Part shown: piece by piece, positions 9,479 through 19,726 of the stretch
Position numbering within the stretch: the stretch's first letter is position 1
Layout: each line of letters begins with the position of its first letter
Source: Arthrobacter alpinus
GTDB lineage: Bacteria; Actinomycetota; Actinomycetes; Actinomycetales; Micrococcaceae
Assembly (NCBI RefSeq): GCF_001445575.1
Contig: NZ_CP013200.1
Span: 2,852,001-2,916,000 of the forward strand
Reading direction: 5' to 3'
DNA length: 64,000 nt
Program-made: the position numbers and the translations under genes
Notes under the pieces: generated by a model
The model's input: only the letters and a program-made list of their open reading frames with translations
What the model was told of the DNA's origin: nothing
The model's database searches: none

Positions 9479-9658
9479 CGCACAGCGTCAAGGGTTTTCT
9501 ATTTTTGCTACACAAGGATCGGGGAAAGTGGCACATTCGAGGAAAGTGGCGGCCCTGCTGTACGGCTTAAGTGCGCAGGCTGGCTATGATCTAGACATTG
9601 CCAATGTAGAGGTGCCCCATCGCAGAAACGACCAGGAGCAAAGGAGCGTGACATCGTT

Positions 9659-10708
9659 ATGAGTCCGACGATCCATGACGTGGCACGCGCAGCCGGAGTA
9701 TCCATCAAGACCGTCTCTAATGTCATGAACGACAACCCGAAGGTGGGTCCCGCTACGCGATTGCGGGTTCGTGCGATCATTGACGAGCTGGGCTACCGAC
9801 CCAATCTTTCTGCACGGGGTCTGCGCTCTGGAAAGACCGGCGTGATTGGCCTAGCGGTTCCCTCACTGCGGGAAAACTACTTTGCAGAGCTTGCCCATTC
9901 AGTCATCCGGGCCGCGGAAAAACGTGGATTGCGGGTTCTCATTGAACAGACCGACGGTGACAGGGAACAAGAAATTTCCACCTTGTCCGGCGGACAGCTG
10001 CGCTACATTGATGGTTTACTCTTTAGCCCCGTGGAGATTGGTCAGCAGGACGTAGATGTCCTGCGCGGAAACGATCCCCTGGTTCTTCTCGGCGAACGAA
10101 TCTTTGGCGGACCAACGGACCACGTCACCATGCACAACACCTCCTCTGCCAGAGCCGCAGTTGAACATTTATTGGAGATCGGCCGCACTCGCATCGCCTT
10201 GATCGGTGCGCCAGAGACCGCCGACGATGATGCAAGTTCAGGGAGTTTGCGTGAGCGGGGCTATCACCAAGCCCTTGCGGCGGCAGGCATCGCAGAAGAC
10301 CCCCAACTGGTGGTGCGAGGTGGTAAATGGACCAGGGAAACCGGGCTCGCCGGAGCTCGAAAACTGCTGCGCTCCAAGGTCGATTTCGACGCCATCTTTG
10401 CCCTCAACGACACCCTGGCATTGGGCGCACTGCGTGCTTTGGTGCATGCTGGCCGGCGCGTGCCCGAGGATGTGGCGCTGATTGGTTTCGACAATATCGA
10501 CGAAGGACGATTCTCATTACCGTCGCTCACTAGCGTTGATCCGGGGCGGCTCGAAATCGCTGAGACTGCCGTGGACCTGCTGGTGGAGCGCATCAATGAA
10601 AAGGGACCGCGCTCGGCACCGCAAACAGTCAAAGCTGGCTTCTCCATCGTGAAACGTGAGTCCACCGGGTTCACCACTGCCGATTCCGGAATTTCGAGCT
10701 CCCCGTAG
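9659..10708 (+). CDS. LacI-family transcriptional regulator
   Basis: A 349-residue sugar-responsive repressor. The N-terminal helix-turn-helix reads TIHDVARAAGVSIKTVSNVM, the classical LacI hinge/HTH signature, followed by a periplasmic-binding-like effector domain (residues about 60-335) with the ALNDTLALGALRAL and IGFDNIDEG segments. Start ATG 9659 follows AAGGAG. It is divergent from abfA and 43 bases upstream of an SMP-30 lactonase gene, so arabinose or an arabino-oligosaccharide is the likely effector; this is inference from context. Confidence 0.93.
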   Translation: MSPTIHDVARAAGVSIKTVSNVMNDNPKVGPATRLRVRAIIDELGYRPNLSARGLRSGKTGVIGLAVPSLRENYFAELAHSVIRAAEKRGLRVLIEQTDGDREQEISTLSGGQLRYIDGLLFSPVEIGQQDVDVLRGNDPLVLLGERIFGGPTDHVTMHNTSSARAAVEHLLEIGRTRIALIGAPETADDDASSGSLRERGYHQALAAAGIAEDPQLVVRGGKWTRETGLAGARKLLRSKVDFDAIFALNDTLALGALRALVHAGRRVPEDVALIGFDNIDEGRFSLPSLTSVDPGRLEIAETAVDLLVERINEKGPRSAPQTVKAGFSIVKRESTGFTTADSGISSSP

Positions 10709-10751
10709 CTCACCCCGGCCAAATCTATCCGCAGCACAGGAAGCGCAATCA

Positions 10752-11648
10752 ATGACCCACTCCCCCTGGCAACCCATCAGCGGCTCACGCCTGGAACTGG
10801 GCGAAGGCCTACGTATCATTGACGGCACCATCCGCTGGGTGGATCTGCTCCGCGGCCAGCTCTATGCGTGGACACCGGGTTCGGCGGATAGGGCCACACT
10901 AGTGCGCACCTTCGACGCCCCGCTGGGCTTCGTGGAAAAGGCACCCGACGGACGTTTGATCGCGGCCCTCGGAACCGGGCTTTCCTGGCTCCGCGAGGAC
11001 GGGAGCATTACCGAAATCGCCTCCACCGGGCTCAATCCCAGCCGCCACCGGGTCAATGACGGCTCGTTCGCCCCGGACGGATCGTGCTGGTTCGGCACAA
11101 TGGTGCACGACGGCTCGCCGCCCGATGGTCACCTCTGGCGCTGGGACCCCGAGACCGGCGAGGTCAGCGCTCTTATGAGCGGGATCGAGATCCCCAACGG
11201 ACCAATCTTCTTGCCAGAAATTCAAGCCATGTTGATCGGGGACACTGTGGCCGGAGTGATCCTGAGCAAGAGTCTGGTGCCCGGTTCCAGCGCTGACCCG
11301 TTCCTCAAGGTCGACGGCGGATCGCCTGACGGTATGCATGTGGATCGCGACGGTCGACTCTGGAACGCCGTGTGGGGCGGGCACCGTTTGGACGTCTACG
11401 AGCCCGGAGAACGCTGCGCCAAACCGCTTGAGCTACCCGTTTCACAGCCCACGAGCGTCACCCTCATAGCAAGTGATGATCCGCTGGTCATCGTTACCAG
11501 CGCCTCTATCGGTCTGGATACCCCGGGTCCACTGGACGGATTCACCATTGCCGCGCCCCTGTCACTGCTGGCGCTCGAGCCCGCGCGGGTTAGAGGACTA
11601 CGCCGCAGTTCCTCAAGCCGGAAGGGCCACGGCACGCGCGCGCCGTAG
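10752..11648 (+). CDS. SMP-30/gluconolactonase-family lactonase
   Basis: A 298-residue six-bladed propeller sugar lactonase. The metal-site elements appear in order: LGEG near residue 17, NDGSFAPDGSCWFGTM near 100, NGPIF near 150 and SPDGMHVDRDGRLW near 195. Start 10752 is preceded by AGGAAG; an in-frame upstream ATG at 10656 falls inside lacI. It follows the LacI gene in the same direction, so it probably hydrolyses a sugar-acid lactone (for instance L-arabinono-lactone) made during arabinose use. The final 35 residues are Arg/Ser-rich and unlike the family. Confidence 0.85.
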   Translation: MTHSPWQPISGSRLELGEGLRIIDGTIRWVDLLRGQLYAWTPGSADRATLVRTFDAPLGFVEKAPDGRLIAALGTGLSWLREDGSITEIASTGLNPSRHRVNDGSFAPDGSCWFGTMVHDGSPPDGHLWRWDPETGEVSALMSGIEIPNGPIFLPEIQAMLIGDTVAGVILSKSLVPGSSADPFLKVDGGSPDGMHVDRDGRLWNAVWGGHRLDVYEPGERCAKPLELPVSQPTSVTLIASDDPLVIVTSASIGLDTPGPLDGFTIAAPLSLLALEPARVRGLRRSSSSRKGHGTRAP

Positions 11649-11654
11649 TTCCTC

Positions 11655-11728
11655 GAGTCAGACGGAGAGCCGCCGAGTCAGACGCTGCGCCCCGTCTGAC
11701 TCAACGGGCCTCCGTCCGACTCGGCGGC
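11655..11728. terminator. Nested inverted repeats, probable terminator
   Basis: An inner 10-base perfect stem (GAGTCAGACG 11675-11684 with 11693-11702) lies inside an outer 11-base perfect stem (GCCGCCGAGTC 11669-11679 with 11718-11728). The two stems share bases, so they exclude each other. A further GAGTCAGACGG copy is at 11655-11665. No T-run follows. Confidence 0.45.
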
Positions 11729-11881
11729 TTAAGCACGACGCGCCACCCTTCCACAGTGTGGACCAGCGGCAAGAATGGGAATAATGGATTGGTGGCATCC
11801 GATTGCCATAGATAGCTTTGCGCACAGCGCCAACTCGTCGGGTTCTGTCCGCACCACTTGATGCCCGCACCAAAGGAAGCA

Positions 11882-13339
11882 ATGAAAACAGCTCAACCCG
11901 CCACCACAGTCCGCCGTTCGTGGCCGCTCATTGCCGTCTTGGCAGTCACTGGTGCGTGCGCATCGTTCATGTTTACCCTGGTGGTGCCGATTCAGGCTCA
12001 ATTGCCAGAGCTGTTGAACGCACCGCGCGAAGCCACGGCTTGGGTGGTCACCATTACGCTGCTTACCTCGGCCGTCGTCACCCCAATTTCCGGGCGTCTG
12101 GGCGATCTCCTAGGCAAACGGAAAATCATTTTGGTGCTGTTGCTCGCACTGATAGTCGGGAACATCTTGGCAGCCGCCTCCACCAATCTGACAGTCTTGC
12201 TGGTGGGGCGCGCGCTGCAGGGGCTCATGACCGGCGTCATCCCACTGGGTATTGCCGTACTGCGCGATCATTTGCCGGCACAACGTGTTGGTGGTGCCGT
12301 TGCCCTGATCAGCGCGTCATTCGGCTTCGGCGCCGCCCTAGGGTTGCCCATCAGCTCTTTTATTGCAGATTCCTTTGACTGGCATGCCCTATTCTGGACC
12401 GCTACGGTGCTCGGCGTGGTGTTATTAGCGCTCGTGGCGTGGATCGTGCCCAAAGATACGGAATTCGCGGCCGGTAGCTTCGACTACGTGGGTGCCGTTG
12501 GCCTGTCCTTTTCTTTGTCCGCAATTCTCGTAGCGGTGGCTCAGGGCAACACGTGGGGATGGAATTCACCGGCGACCTTGATTCTGGGTATCGGCGGCGT
12601 CCTGGCGCTCTTGGCTTGGGGAGCTTTTGAACTGCGGCTCAAAGACCCCGTGGTTGATCTTCGCGTGGCCGCACGCCCGGCTGTCCTGATGACTAACCTC
12701 GCCTCGATAGCCTTGGGTTTTGCGTTCTTTTCATCCGCGGTGCTGTTCCCCCAAATTCTGCAACTCCCCAAAAGTACCGGCTTCGGACTGGGCCAGACGC
12801 TGATTGCCATCGGTCTCATCCTTGCCCCGGCCGGGCTGGTGCAAATTGCCATGGCGCCGATAGCGGCCCGGTTGAACCGCACCGTGGGAGGACGTGCCAC
12901 CTTGGTGCTGAGCGCCGTCGTCATTGCCTTCGCCTATGTATTAGCGCTGCTGGCATCCACGGAAATCTGGCACATTCTACTCGCCAATGCCTTGGTGGGG
13001 GCCGGGATCGGCATCGGTTATTCCGCCATGCCCATGCTCATTATGGGCGCAGTCAAGCACACCGAAACCGGCGCCGCGAACGGTTTAAATTCCCTCATGC
13101 GGGCCCTAGGCACCAGCAGTGCGGCCGCAGTCATGGGTGCCATTCTTGCTGCATCCAGTGCCGGACACGGCGCACCCACGGCGGCCGGATTCCAGCTGGG
13201 CTTTGCCATCGCTCTGGGCGCCACAGTGCTGGCCGGAGCGCTGGCACTGTGCATTCCCCGCTCACAGCCGGAAGAAGCCCACATCGTGGCACTGACCAGC
13301 ATTCAACCGGCGGGTGGCCCAGGCCCTTCCCAGCCCTGA
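11882..13339 (+). CDS. MFS transporter, DHA2 (14-helix) drug-exporter type
   Basis: A 485-residue integral membrane protein with about 14 hydrophobic segments. The motif GRLGDLLGKRK near residue 77 is the MFS loop 2-3 signature, and the helix-5 region FGFGAALGLPISSFI resembles the antiporter motif C of drug exporters. Start ATG 11882 follows GGAAG; an ATG at 11861 in the same frame is possible. It probably exports a toxic or metabolic compound by proton antiport; the substrate is unknown. It stands alone between two terminator-like regions. Confidence 0.87.
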   Translation: MKTAQPATTVRRSWPLIAVLAVTGACASFMFTLVVPIQAQLPELLNAPREATAWVVTITLLTSAVVTPISGRLGDLLGKRKIILVLLLALIVGNILAAASTNLTVLLVGRALQGLMTGVIPLGIAVLRDHLPAQRVGGAVALISASFGFGAALGLPISSFIADSFDWHALFWTATVLGVVLLALVAWIVPKDTEFAAGSFDYVGAVGLSFSLSAILVAVAQGNTWGWNSPATLILGIGGVLALLAWGAFELRLKDPVVDLRVAARPAVLMTNLASIALGFAFFSSAVLFPQILQLPKSTGFGLGQTLIAIGLILAPAGLVQIAMAPIAARLNRTVGGRATLVLSAVVIAFAYVLALLASTEIWHILLANALVGAGIGIGYSAMPMLIMGAVKHTETGAANGLNSLMRALGTSSAAAVMGAILAASSAGHGAPTAAGFQLGFAIALGATVLAGALALCIPRSQPEEAHIVALTSIQPAGGPGPSQP

Positions 13340-13405
13340 GACCGCACCAGTACAGTGATTCTTGATGGGCGGCACTGACCCACACCCCACGATGGGAGCA
13401 TGTAG

Positions 13406-14053
13406 ATGACTCGCGTTCGACTCGACCTGTTCCTCTCACTGGATGGTTTCACCTCATCGACCAAGCAAAGCGCTGAAAATCCGATGGGCGAGGACTGGGG
13501 GCGTCTCACAGAGAACTACGCCGCAACCCGCACGTTCCGCGAACACGTCTTCAAGGACAGCAGCGGCGCTGGCACCACCGGCATCGACGATGCCTACGCC
13601 AGCGCGTTCTTTGACGGTATAGGCGCCGAGATTATGGGTGCGGGCATGTTCGGCCTGCACACGTTTCCAAATGATCCGCAGTGGCAAGGCTGGTGGGGTG
13701 TCCGGCCACCTTTCGGATGCCCGGTCTATGTTCTCAGCACTACCGCACCGCGTCCCATGATCCCCATGGAGGGCGGAACAACCTTCCACTTCAGAAACGT
13801 GACAATTGAGGACGTGCTCGCCGAAGCCACCAAGGCCGCCAGCGGCTTGGACGTGCGGATCGGCGGTGGGGTCGGCACAGCACGCAACTTTTTACGCGCG
13901 GGCCTGGTCGATGATCTGCATCTGATGATTGCCCCGATCATTTTGGGGCGGGGAACTCGGCTCTGGGACGGGCTGGGCGGGCTCGACCACACCCATAACG
14001 TGCGGACCGAGGTTTCCGAGAGCGGCACCATCCACGTAACCTTCACGCGATAG
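13406..14053 (+). CDS. Dihydrofolate-reductase-family protein (RibD C-terminal domain)
   Basis: A 215-residue single-domain protein with the RibD-C/DHFR-like fold. It begins TRVRLDLFLSLDGF, contains a central GAEIMGAGMFG segment and ends with RIGGGVGTARNFLRAGLVDD followed by HLMIAPIILGRGTRLWDGL, which is the standard layout for this reductase family. It probably binds NADPH; the substrate is not predictable. Start ATG 13406 follows GGGAG. Confidence 0.88.
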   Translation: MTRVRLDLFLSLDGFTSSTKQSAENPMGEDWGRLTENYAATRTFREHVFKDSSGAGTTGIDDAYASAFFDGIGAEIMGAGMFGLHTFPNDPQWQGWWGVRPPFGCPVYVLSTTAPRPMIPMEGGTTFHFRNVTIEDVLAEATKAASGLDVRIGGGVGTARNFLRAGLVDDLHLMIAPIILGRGTRLWDGLGGLDHTHNVRTEVSESGTIHVTFTR

Positions 14054-14237
14054 GCCGTTACCTGAGGCAAAGTCCACAGCAGCTATGATGTGCCTCATAT
14101 TTCGCCGCACATAGGTCCCTAGAGCCGCTAAGGTTGGTGGCGGTGCCCGCTGACGCGTGCCTCCAGGCTAGGACTTGTGAGGAACGAGGGAGAGAGCACC
14201 TGCATCGCTCCATTCACCGGTTCGCAGGAAGACCCTC

Positions 14238-15901
14238 ATGACTCTCGCTCGCCCCTTGGCCACCAAGCTATTTCCGATCGCGACCGCCCTGGCCGCAGCA
14301 TTGGTTCTGGCCGGCTGCACACCCTCAGGCACGACGTCGGACGCCAGCTCTGATCCCGGCACACCCGTCACCGGCGGGAACCTTGTGTACGCTTCCGGTG
14401 ATGCTGAACCCAGCTGTTTGGATCCGCACGTTGGCGGCAACTATCCCCAGGCTCTGGTTGCCTCGCAGTTCCTGGAAACGCTGTACACCAAGGATGCTGA
14501 TGGCAAGCTGATCCCTTGGCTCGCCAAGGACTCCACCGTGTCCGACGACGGGCTAACGCGGACTGTTTCGATCCGTGACGGTATCACCTTTACCGATGGC
14601 ACCGCCTTGGACGCCGCCGCCGTCAAGGTCAACTTTGAACACCTCTTGGACCCTAAAACGGCATCCTCCACAGGCTATTTGGCGCTGGGCAAGATCGCTT
14701 CCATGAAGGCCGTTGATGCGAGCACCCTCGAGCTTAAGCTCAAGACGCCGGACAACTCCCTGCTCGAGTCCTTCTCCATGCCGTGGGTGGCGATCGAATC
14801 CCCCACAGCACTGAAGCGCACCCAGGAAGAAAACTGTGCAGCCCCTGTGGGCACCGGACCGTTCAAGGTGGAGACTTGGAAGAAGCAGGACTCCGTGCAG
14901 ATGGTCCGCAACACAGACTACGTACTGCCGGTTCCAGGCGCCGCACATGATGGGCAGGCGTACCTAGACTCCATCACCTGGCGCTTCATCCCCGAGGCAG
15001 CCACGCGTTACGCCGCGCTACAGGCCGGTGAAGTAGACATCATTGACAACGCCCAGCCAGACGCCATCGCCACGGCCGTGAAGACCTCAACCATCAAACA
15101 TTTGGATGCACCGCGTCCCGGTGCGTCCAACCGGATTGAGCTGAACTCTTCCAAGGCCCCTTCAATGACGAAAAGGTCCGCGAAGCCTTCATTCACGCGG
15201 TGAATGTCAACGCCAGCGTCGATTCCTTGTTCTTTGGCACCGCCAAACGCTCATACTCGCCGCTATCCAGTGTGGAGCCTTTGGCTTACTCAGAAGAATC
15301 GCTGTTCAGCTACGACCCCACGAAGGCGGGCGCATTGTTGGACGCGGCCGGATGGAGTGAACGTGATGCCCAGGGCTACCGCGTCAAGGACGGCGTCCGA
15401 CTCTCCCTGACCTTCCCCGTGAGCACCAGCCAGTCCATCCCCGCCGAGCAGTCTCTCTTTGAGCAGATGCAGGCGACGGCCAAGGAATCGGGCATCGAGA
15501 TCAAAATCAACTTGCTGGATATCTCCAGCTGGTACGGCGAACTGTTTACCAACAGCTACAACCTGGTCTCCGCTCCGTACACCAAGGTGGGCCCTGGTGT
15601 GCTGTCCATCCTCTTCCATTCTGATTCCACCATCCCTGCACCGTCCGGCTACTTCGCCAATCTCTCCCAGGTCAAGGACCCGGCCCTGGATGCCTTGCTG
15701 AACACCGCAGGGTCCACCAAGGATGAGGCCGAGCGTAAGGACCTCTATACCCAAGCGCAGAAGAAGGTGCTCGAGGGCTACTACCTCTTGCCGCTCTATG
15801 ATCAGCAAAACCACTTCTTGTACTCGGAGAAATTGAAGAACGTAGCTGCCACCACTGCCGTGGCCTCGCCCACCTTCTTCGATACCTGGTTGGCGAACTA
15901 A
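14238..15901 (+). pseudogene. ABC transporter peptide-binding lipoprotein (SBP_bac_5), one-base frameshift
   Basis: Extracellular solute-binding lipoprotein of a dipeptide/oligopeptide/nickel importer. The N-terminal signal ends in the lipobox LAGC (Cys about 31). The mature domain carries GGNLVYASGDAEPSCLDPH and the family block DGLTRTVSIRDGITFTDGTALDA. The first frame stops at 15203 and a second frame runs 15200-15901. They join if one C is restored in the C4 run at 15157-15160, giving SSKAPFNDEKVREAF and a normal protein of about 554 residues. It is first in a four-gene importer operon. A sequencing error is as likely as true inactivation. Confidence 0.85.
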
Positions 15902-15924
15902 CCTCCCTTCGAGCAAAGCCCACG

Positions 15925-16920
15925 ATGAGTGAATTCGCCAAGATTCAAAGTAGAACATCCGGCGTAGCCGGGACGTCCCAAGGTGCGGGGTCTGCTGTGC
16001 GCTGGCTGCTGAGCAAGATCATGGGCGGAATCTTTGTGCTCTGGGCCGTTGCTACGGCCATATTCTTTGGACTCCGGATGATTCCTGGAGACCCGGCACA
16101 GGCCATCATGGGTGGCCCCGGATCGCAGGCTTCGGCCGAGGCCTTGGCGCAAGCGCGTGCACAGTATGGCTTGGACCAACCGCTGTACGTCCAGTACTTT
16201 GGGCAGCTGTGGCGATTGATCAAGGGCGATTTGGGCACCTCCTATTCGTTGAAGAGCCCCGTGGTGGAGGTTCTTGCCGAGCTGCTTCCGCCCACGCTGA
16301 TCCTTGCCGGGCTGGCCCTGCTCGTAGCCTGGGCCATGGCCTTGGTTCTTGCCGTGCTGTCCACACGCAGCGGGGCCGTGGGTGTGGCACTGGGCTCGGG
16401 ACTGGAGATTATCGCAGCTGCCGTGCCACACTTTTGGCTGGCCAGCGTGCTGATCATGCTATTTTCCACGATGTTGGGCTGGCTTCCGCCGGTGAGTACC
16501 AATACCCCGGCAGGTCTGGTGCTGCCCGTCATTACCTTGGCCCTGCCGCTGGCTGGATTTATGGGTCAGGTCATGCGAGACAGCATGGCTGAAGCCCAGC
16601 GTTCCGCCTTTGCACTGTCTGCCCGGGCCCGCGGAGAATCGGAGACCGGCGTGCTCTTGCGGCATTCCCTGCGGCACGGCGCACTGGGCGGCATTGCGCT
16701 CTCCGGATGGGCTTTGGGTTCACTGCTCTCTGGCGCGGTGGTGGTTGAATCCATCTTTGCCCGTCCCGGCCTGGGCCGATCCCTGCTCTCAGCCGTCACG
16801 GCCCGGGACATCCCCCTCGTCACTGGTGTGGCCTTGTTCTCGGCTGGGGCCTACGTGCTGATCATGGCGTTCTCCGATCTTGCCGAACGCTTGGTTGATC
16901 CTCGGATTGGCAGATCATGA
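15925..16920 (+). CDS. ABC transporter permease, DppB/OppB type
   Basis: A 331-residue inner-membrane subunit of the importer encoded by 14238-19390. It has a first membrane helix at about 30-55, a long outer loop with the family RMIPGDPAQAIMGG segment, and five further helices. The EAA-loop region SARARGESETGVLLRHSLRHG near 232-255 contacts the ATPase. Its stop overlaps the next permease by ATGA, so subunits are translationally coupled. Confidence 0.92.
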   Translation: MSEFAKIQSRTSGVAGTSQGAGSAVRWLLSKIMGGIFVLWAVATAIFFGLRMIPGDPAQAIMGGPGSQASAEALAQARAQYGLDQPLYVQYFGQLWRLIKGDLGTSYSLKSPVVEVLAELLPPTLILAGLALLVAWAMALVLAVLSTRSGAVGVALGSGLEIIAAAVPHFWLASVLIMLFSTMLGWLPPVSTNTPAGLVLPVITLALPLAGFMGQVMRDSMAEAQRSAFALSARARGESETGVLLRHSLRHGALGGIALSGWALGSLLSGAVVVESIFARPGLGRSLLSAVTARDIPLVTGVALFSAGAYVLIMAFSDLAERLVDPRIGRS

Positions 16921-17723
16921 GCACCCACATAGCGAAGCTCCCCCGTCTTCTGGCCGCTGCCGTTCTGCTCTTTTTTGTGCTGGCAGCTATTGCACCCCAT
17001 CTACTGGCGCCCGTTGACCCGCTGGCCATTAATCCTGCCGCTGCGTTCTCGGCTCCCGGCCCAGGGCACCTTCTTGGCACCGATGAATCGGGGCGCGATA
17101 TTTACTCACGCATCATTCACGGCGCTCGGTCCTCGCTGCTCATTGGCGCTGCGGCTACGGCGATTGGGCTCGGCCTGGCGTTAGTACTGGGCACCCTTGC
17201 GGGTTTTGGTGGACGATGGTTGGACTTTGGCGTGGGCCGCATCCTCGAGGTCCTTTTTGCCCTTCCAGGGCTGCTGCTGGCGCTCGTGTTCATTGCCTTG
17301 GCGGGGCCCGGAGTGACCACCACAGTCATCGCCGTTGGCCTGACCTCGGCACCTGGATACGCCCGGATGATTCGTGCGCAGATCATCGCCCTGCGCAGCT
17401 CCGCGATGGTTGAGGCTGCCACGGTGCTGGGACGACGCCGGTCACGGATCCTTCTCGTTCACATCTTGCCTAACGCTCTTGCTCCCTTGGCAGTTTTAGC
17501 AACACTGGGGCTGGGGCAGGCGATTCTTTGGGCGGCGTCCTTGAGCTTCTTGGGTCTGGGCTCGCCCCCGCCTGCCCCTGAGTGGGGCACTATGTTGTCG
17601 GCCGGGCGCACCTACCTGTCGCTGGCGTGGTGGATGACGTTCTTCCCTGGGCTGGCCATTGTGCTGGTTGCCGCCGCCGCGACTGTCCTGTCTCGATCGA
17701 TGAAGTCTGGAGGAACCCGATGA
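16917..17723 (+). CDS. ABC transporter permease, DppC/OppC type
   Basis: A 268-residue membrane subunit paired with the preceding permease. After an N-terminal helix it shows GHLLGTDESGRDIYSRIIHG, the diagnostic DppC block, and later the EAA loop EAATVLGRRRSRILLVHILPN. Five to six hydrophobic segments are present. Both ends overlap neighbours by ATGA (16917-16920 and 17720-17723). Confidence 0.93.
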   Translation: MSTHIAKLPRLLAAAVLLFFVLAAIAPHLLAPVDPLAINPAAAFSAPGPGHLLGTDESGRDIYSRIIHGARSSLLIGAAATAIGLGLALVLGTLAGFGGRWLDFGVGRILEVLFALPGLLLALVFIALAGPGVTTTVIAVGLTSAPGYARMIRAQIIALRSSAMVEAATVLGRRRSRILLVHILPNALAPLAVLATLGLGQAILWAASLSFLGLGSPPPAPEWGTMLSAGRTYLSLAWWMTFFPGLAIVLVAAAATVLSRSMKSGGTR

Positions 17724-19390
17724 GCGCTACTGCACCACTCTTGCGAGTGAAAGATTTGGACGTTTCCTTTGGCGGGAACAGCGTGGTGAACGGCATTTCT
17801 TTCACCGTGCACCCGGGCGAATGTTTGGCGCTGGTGGGCGAATCCGGATCCGGTAAATCAGTGACCGCAAGGTCTCTTATCGGCCTGGCGGGGCCCGGCT
17901 CGCGTGTGCGTGCCACGGCACTGGATATTGCGGGCCGGGACGCCCGGAACTTCTCACAGCGAAGCTGGCGCTCACTGCGTGGCAAAGAGGTGGGGTTCAT
18001 CCTGCAAGACGCACTGACATCGCTGGATCCGCTGCGGACCGTGGGCAAGGAAATTGACGATGCCCTGCGCCTGCATTCGAGTGGTTCCGGTTCGCAGCGC
18101 GCGGCTCGCGTGGTTGAACTGCTGGAGGCTGTTGGTCTGGATAATCCGCTCCGGCGGGCCTCCCAGCGGTCAGGTGAACTCTCTGGCGGGATGCGCCAGC
18201 GGGCACTCATTGCATCAGCCATTGCACTCGATCCGCTGCTGATCATTGCCGATGAACCCACCACTGCACTGGATGCAACGATTGCCGCTTCCGTCATGGA
18301 GCTGTTGGGTGATTTGCGTCGAGCGGGATCGGCAATGCTGTTGATCAGCCATGACCTTGCCACGGTGTCCCGTGTGGCCGATTCAATTGCCGTCATGGCG
18401 GCCGGACGCATCGTGGAAAGCGGACCGCGCGAACAAATTATCAACAGTCCCCAACACCCCTATACCCGCGCATTGTTGGCGGCTGCCCCCGCTGGTAAAC
18501 CCCGTTTTGCCAAGCTCTCCCCCGCGAGCACCCATCCAACACCGGCTCCGCTGCAACCCGAGCAGGCGACGGCGAACAAGGGTGGGGAAGACGGCGTCGT
18601 GCTTCCAGTTTTGAGCGCACGGGGGCTGGCCAAGAACTTTCCGCTCTCCAAAACGGAAGATTTCCGAGCCGTGCACAACGTCAATTTCGATCTGTTACCA
18701 GGCCAAACTCTAGGCGTGGTGGGCGAATCTGGTTCTGGAAAGACAACCACTGCCCGTATGGCACTGGGGCTGCTGCGGCCCGACGCCGGAACGGTGGAAC
18801 TGCTCGGTGGCCCGTGGAGTCAGGTGCCCGAATCGGCCCGCCGAAGCCGACGCTCGTCGTTGGGAGCCGTGTACCAGGATCCGCTGTCATCGTTTGATCC
18901 CCGTCTGAGTGCCGAGGCGATTTTGGCTGACGCCCTGAGCTTTGGTGCCACGCGCAACCCCCGCGCCTTCAAGCAGCAAATCCTTGAGTTACTCGGGCTG
19001 GTCGGCTTGGCGCCGGACCTGGCACAACGCCGTCCCACCACGCTTTCGGGCGGGCAACGGCAACGCCTCGCCATCGCCCGTGCGCTGGCAGCGAAGCCGA
19101 AGGTGTTGATCTGCGACGAACCGGTCTCGGCGCTGGATGTCTCCGTCCAGGCCCAGGTCCTTGACCTGCTGGATGAGCTGCAGCAGCGCCTTGGCCTGAG
19201 CTACCTACTCATCTCCCACGACCTTGCGGTCATCCGACACATGAGCGATCACGTGTTGGTCATGCGCACAGGGGAAGTGGTTGAGTCCGGGGCTACCGAA
19301 TCGGTCTTCACGGCGCCGGCGCATGAGTACACGCGATCCCTTCTGGCGGCCGCTCCCCCGTCATTGAGCTCCATGGAGCAGCTCGGCTAG
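17720..19390 (+). CDS. Dual ATP-binding ABC protein (DppD-DppF fusion)
   Basis: A 556-residue protein with two complete ATPase domains that power the peptide-type importer. Domain 1 (about 5-270) has GESGSGKSVTAR, LSGGMRQRALIA and LIIADEPTTALD. Domain 2 (about 305-550) has [27 protein letters not shown] and LICDEPVSALD. The start at 17720 overlaps the permease stop; the frame stays open upstream but that part lies inside the permease gene. The C-terminal part of each domain carries the Pro-rich HPYTRAL / HEYTRSL segment typical of oligopeptide importers. Confidence 0.94.
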   Translation: MSATAPLLRVKDLDVSFGGNSVVNGISFTVHPGECLALVGESGSGKSVTARSLIGLAGPGSRVRATALDIAGRDARNFSQRSWRSLRGKEVGFILQDALTSLDPLRTVGKEIDDALRLHSSGSGSQRAARVVELLEAVGLDNPLRRASQRSGELSGGMRQRALIASAIALDPLLIIADEPTTALDATIAASVMELLGDLRRAGSAMLLISHDLATVSRVADSIAVMAAGRIVESGPREQIINSPQHPYTRALLAAAPAGKPRFAKLSPASTHPTPAPLQPEQATANKGGEDGVVLPVLSARGLAKNFPLSKTEDFRAVHNVNFDLLPGQTLGVVGESGSGKTTTARMALGLLRPDAGTVELLGGPWSQVPESARRSRRSSLGAVYQDPLSSFDPRLSAEAILADALSFGATRNPRAFKQQILELLGLVGLAPDLAQRRPTTLSGGQRQRLAIARALAAKPKVLICDEPVSALDVSVQAQVLDLLDELQQRLGLSYLLISHDLAVIRHMSDHVLVMRTGEVVESGATESVFTAPAHEYTRSLLAAAPPSLSSMEQLG

Positions 19391-19420
19391 GTACCCGGGG
19401 TAAGCCTGCTAAGGCCCTGA

Positions 19421-19726
19421 CTAAGAATCGGTGGCGTTCGCAAAGGTCTGGATGGACCGGCTGGCCAAGCGCGGAATGATCTGCGATGCGCCAATCCGCT
19501 CAATATGTTCATATTCGCGGTGGGCGGCAAATCCTGCGGCGTCAGTGTAGCGTTCCAGGATGACGATGTTCTCGGGGTCCTCGGTGCCTTGGAAGAAATC
19601 GTAAGACACGTTCGCGGCCTCCTGGCGGGTGGCAGCAGCCATCTCGCCGAGCAACGCCAGCACAGTATTAACCTCCCCGGATTTCACGGTGTAACGGACA
19701 ACAACCTGAAAAAATGTCTCTGCCAT
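19421..19726 (-). CDS. Antibiotic biosynthesis monooxygenase (ABM) domain protein
   Basis: A 101-residue ferredoxin-like-fold protein of the YgiN/ABM type. It begins MAETFFQVVVRYTVKSGEV, then has ANVSYDFFQGTEDPENIVIL and an ERYTDAAGFAAHREYEHI segment, matching small quinol-monooxygenase-like enzymes that act as dimers without metal or flavin. The start at 19726 fits the family; a longer in-frame start at 19846 adds unrelated sequence. Function beyond the fold is not predictable. Confidence 0.82.
   Translation of the reverse strand: MAETFFQVVVRYTVKSGEVNTVLALLGEMAAATRQEAANVSYDFFQGTEDPENIVILERYTDAAGFAAHREYEHIERIGASQIIPRLASRSIQTFANATDS

Noticed and set aside
9453..9662. Small frame ending in ATGA overlap with the lacI-type gene
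   Set aside because: It starts inside the palindromic operator and has no ribosome site or family pattern.
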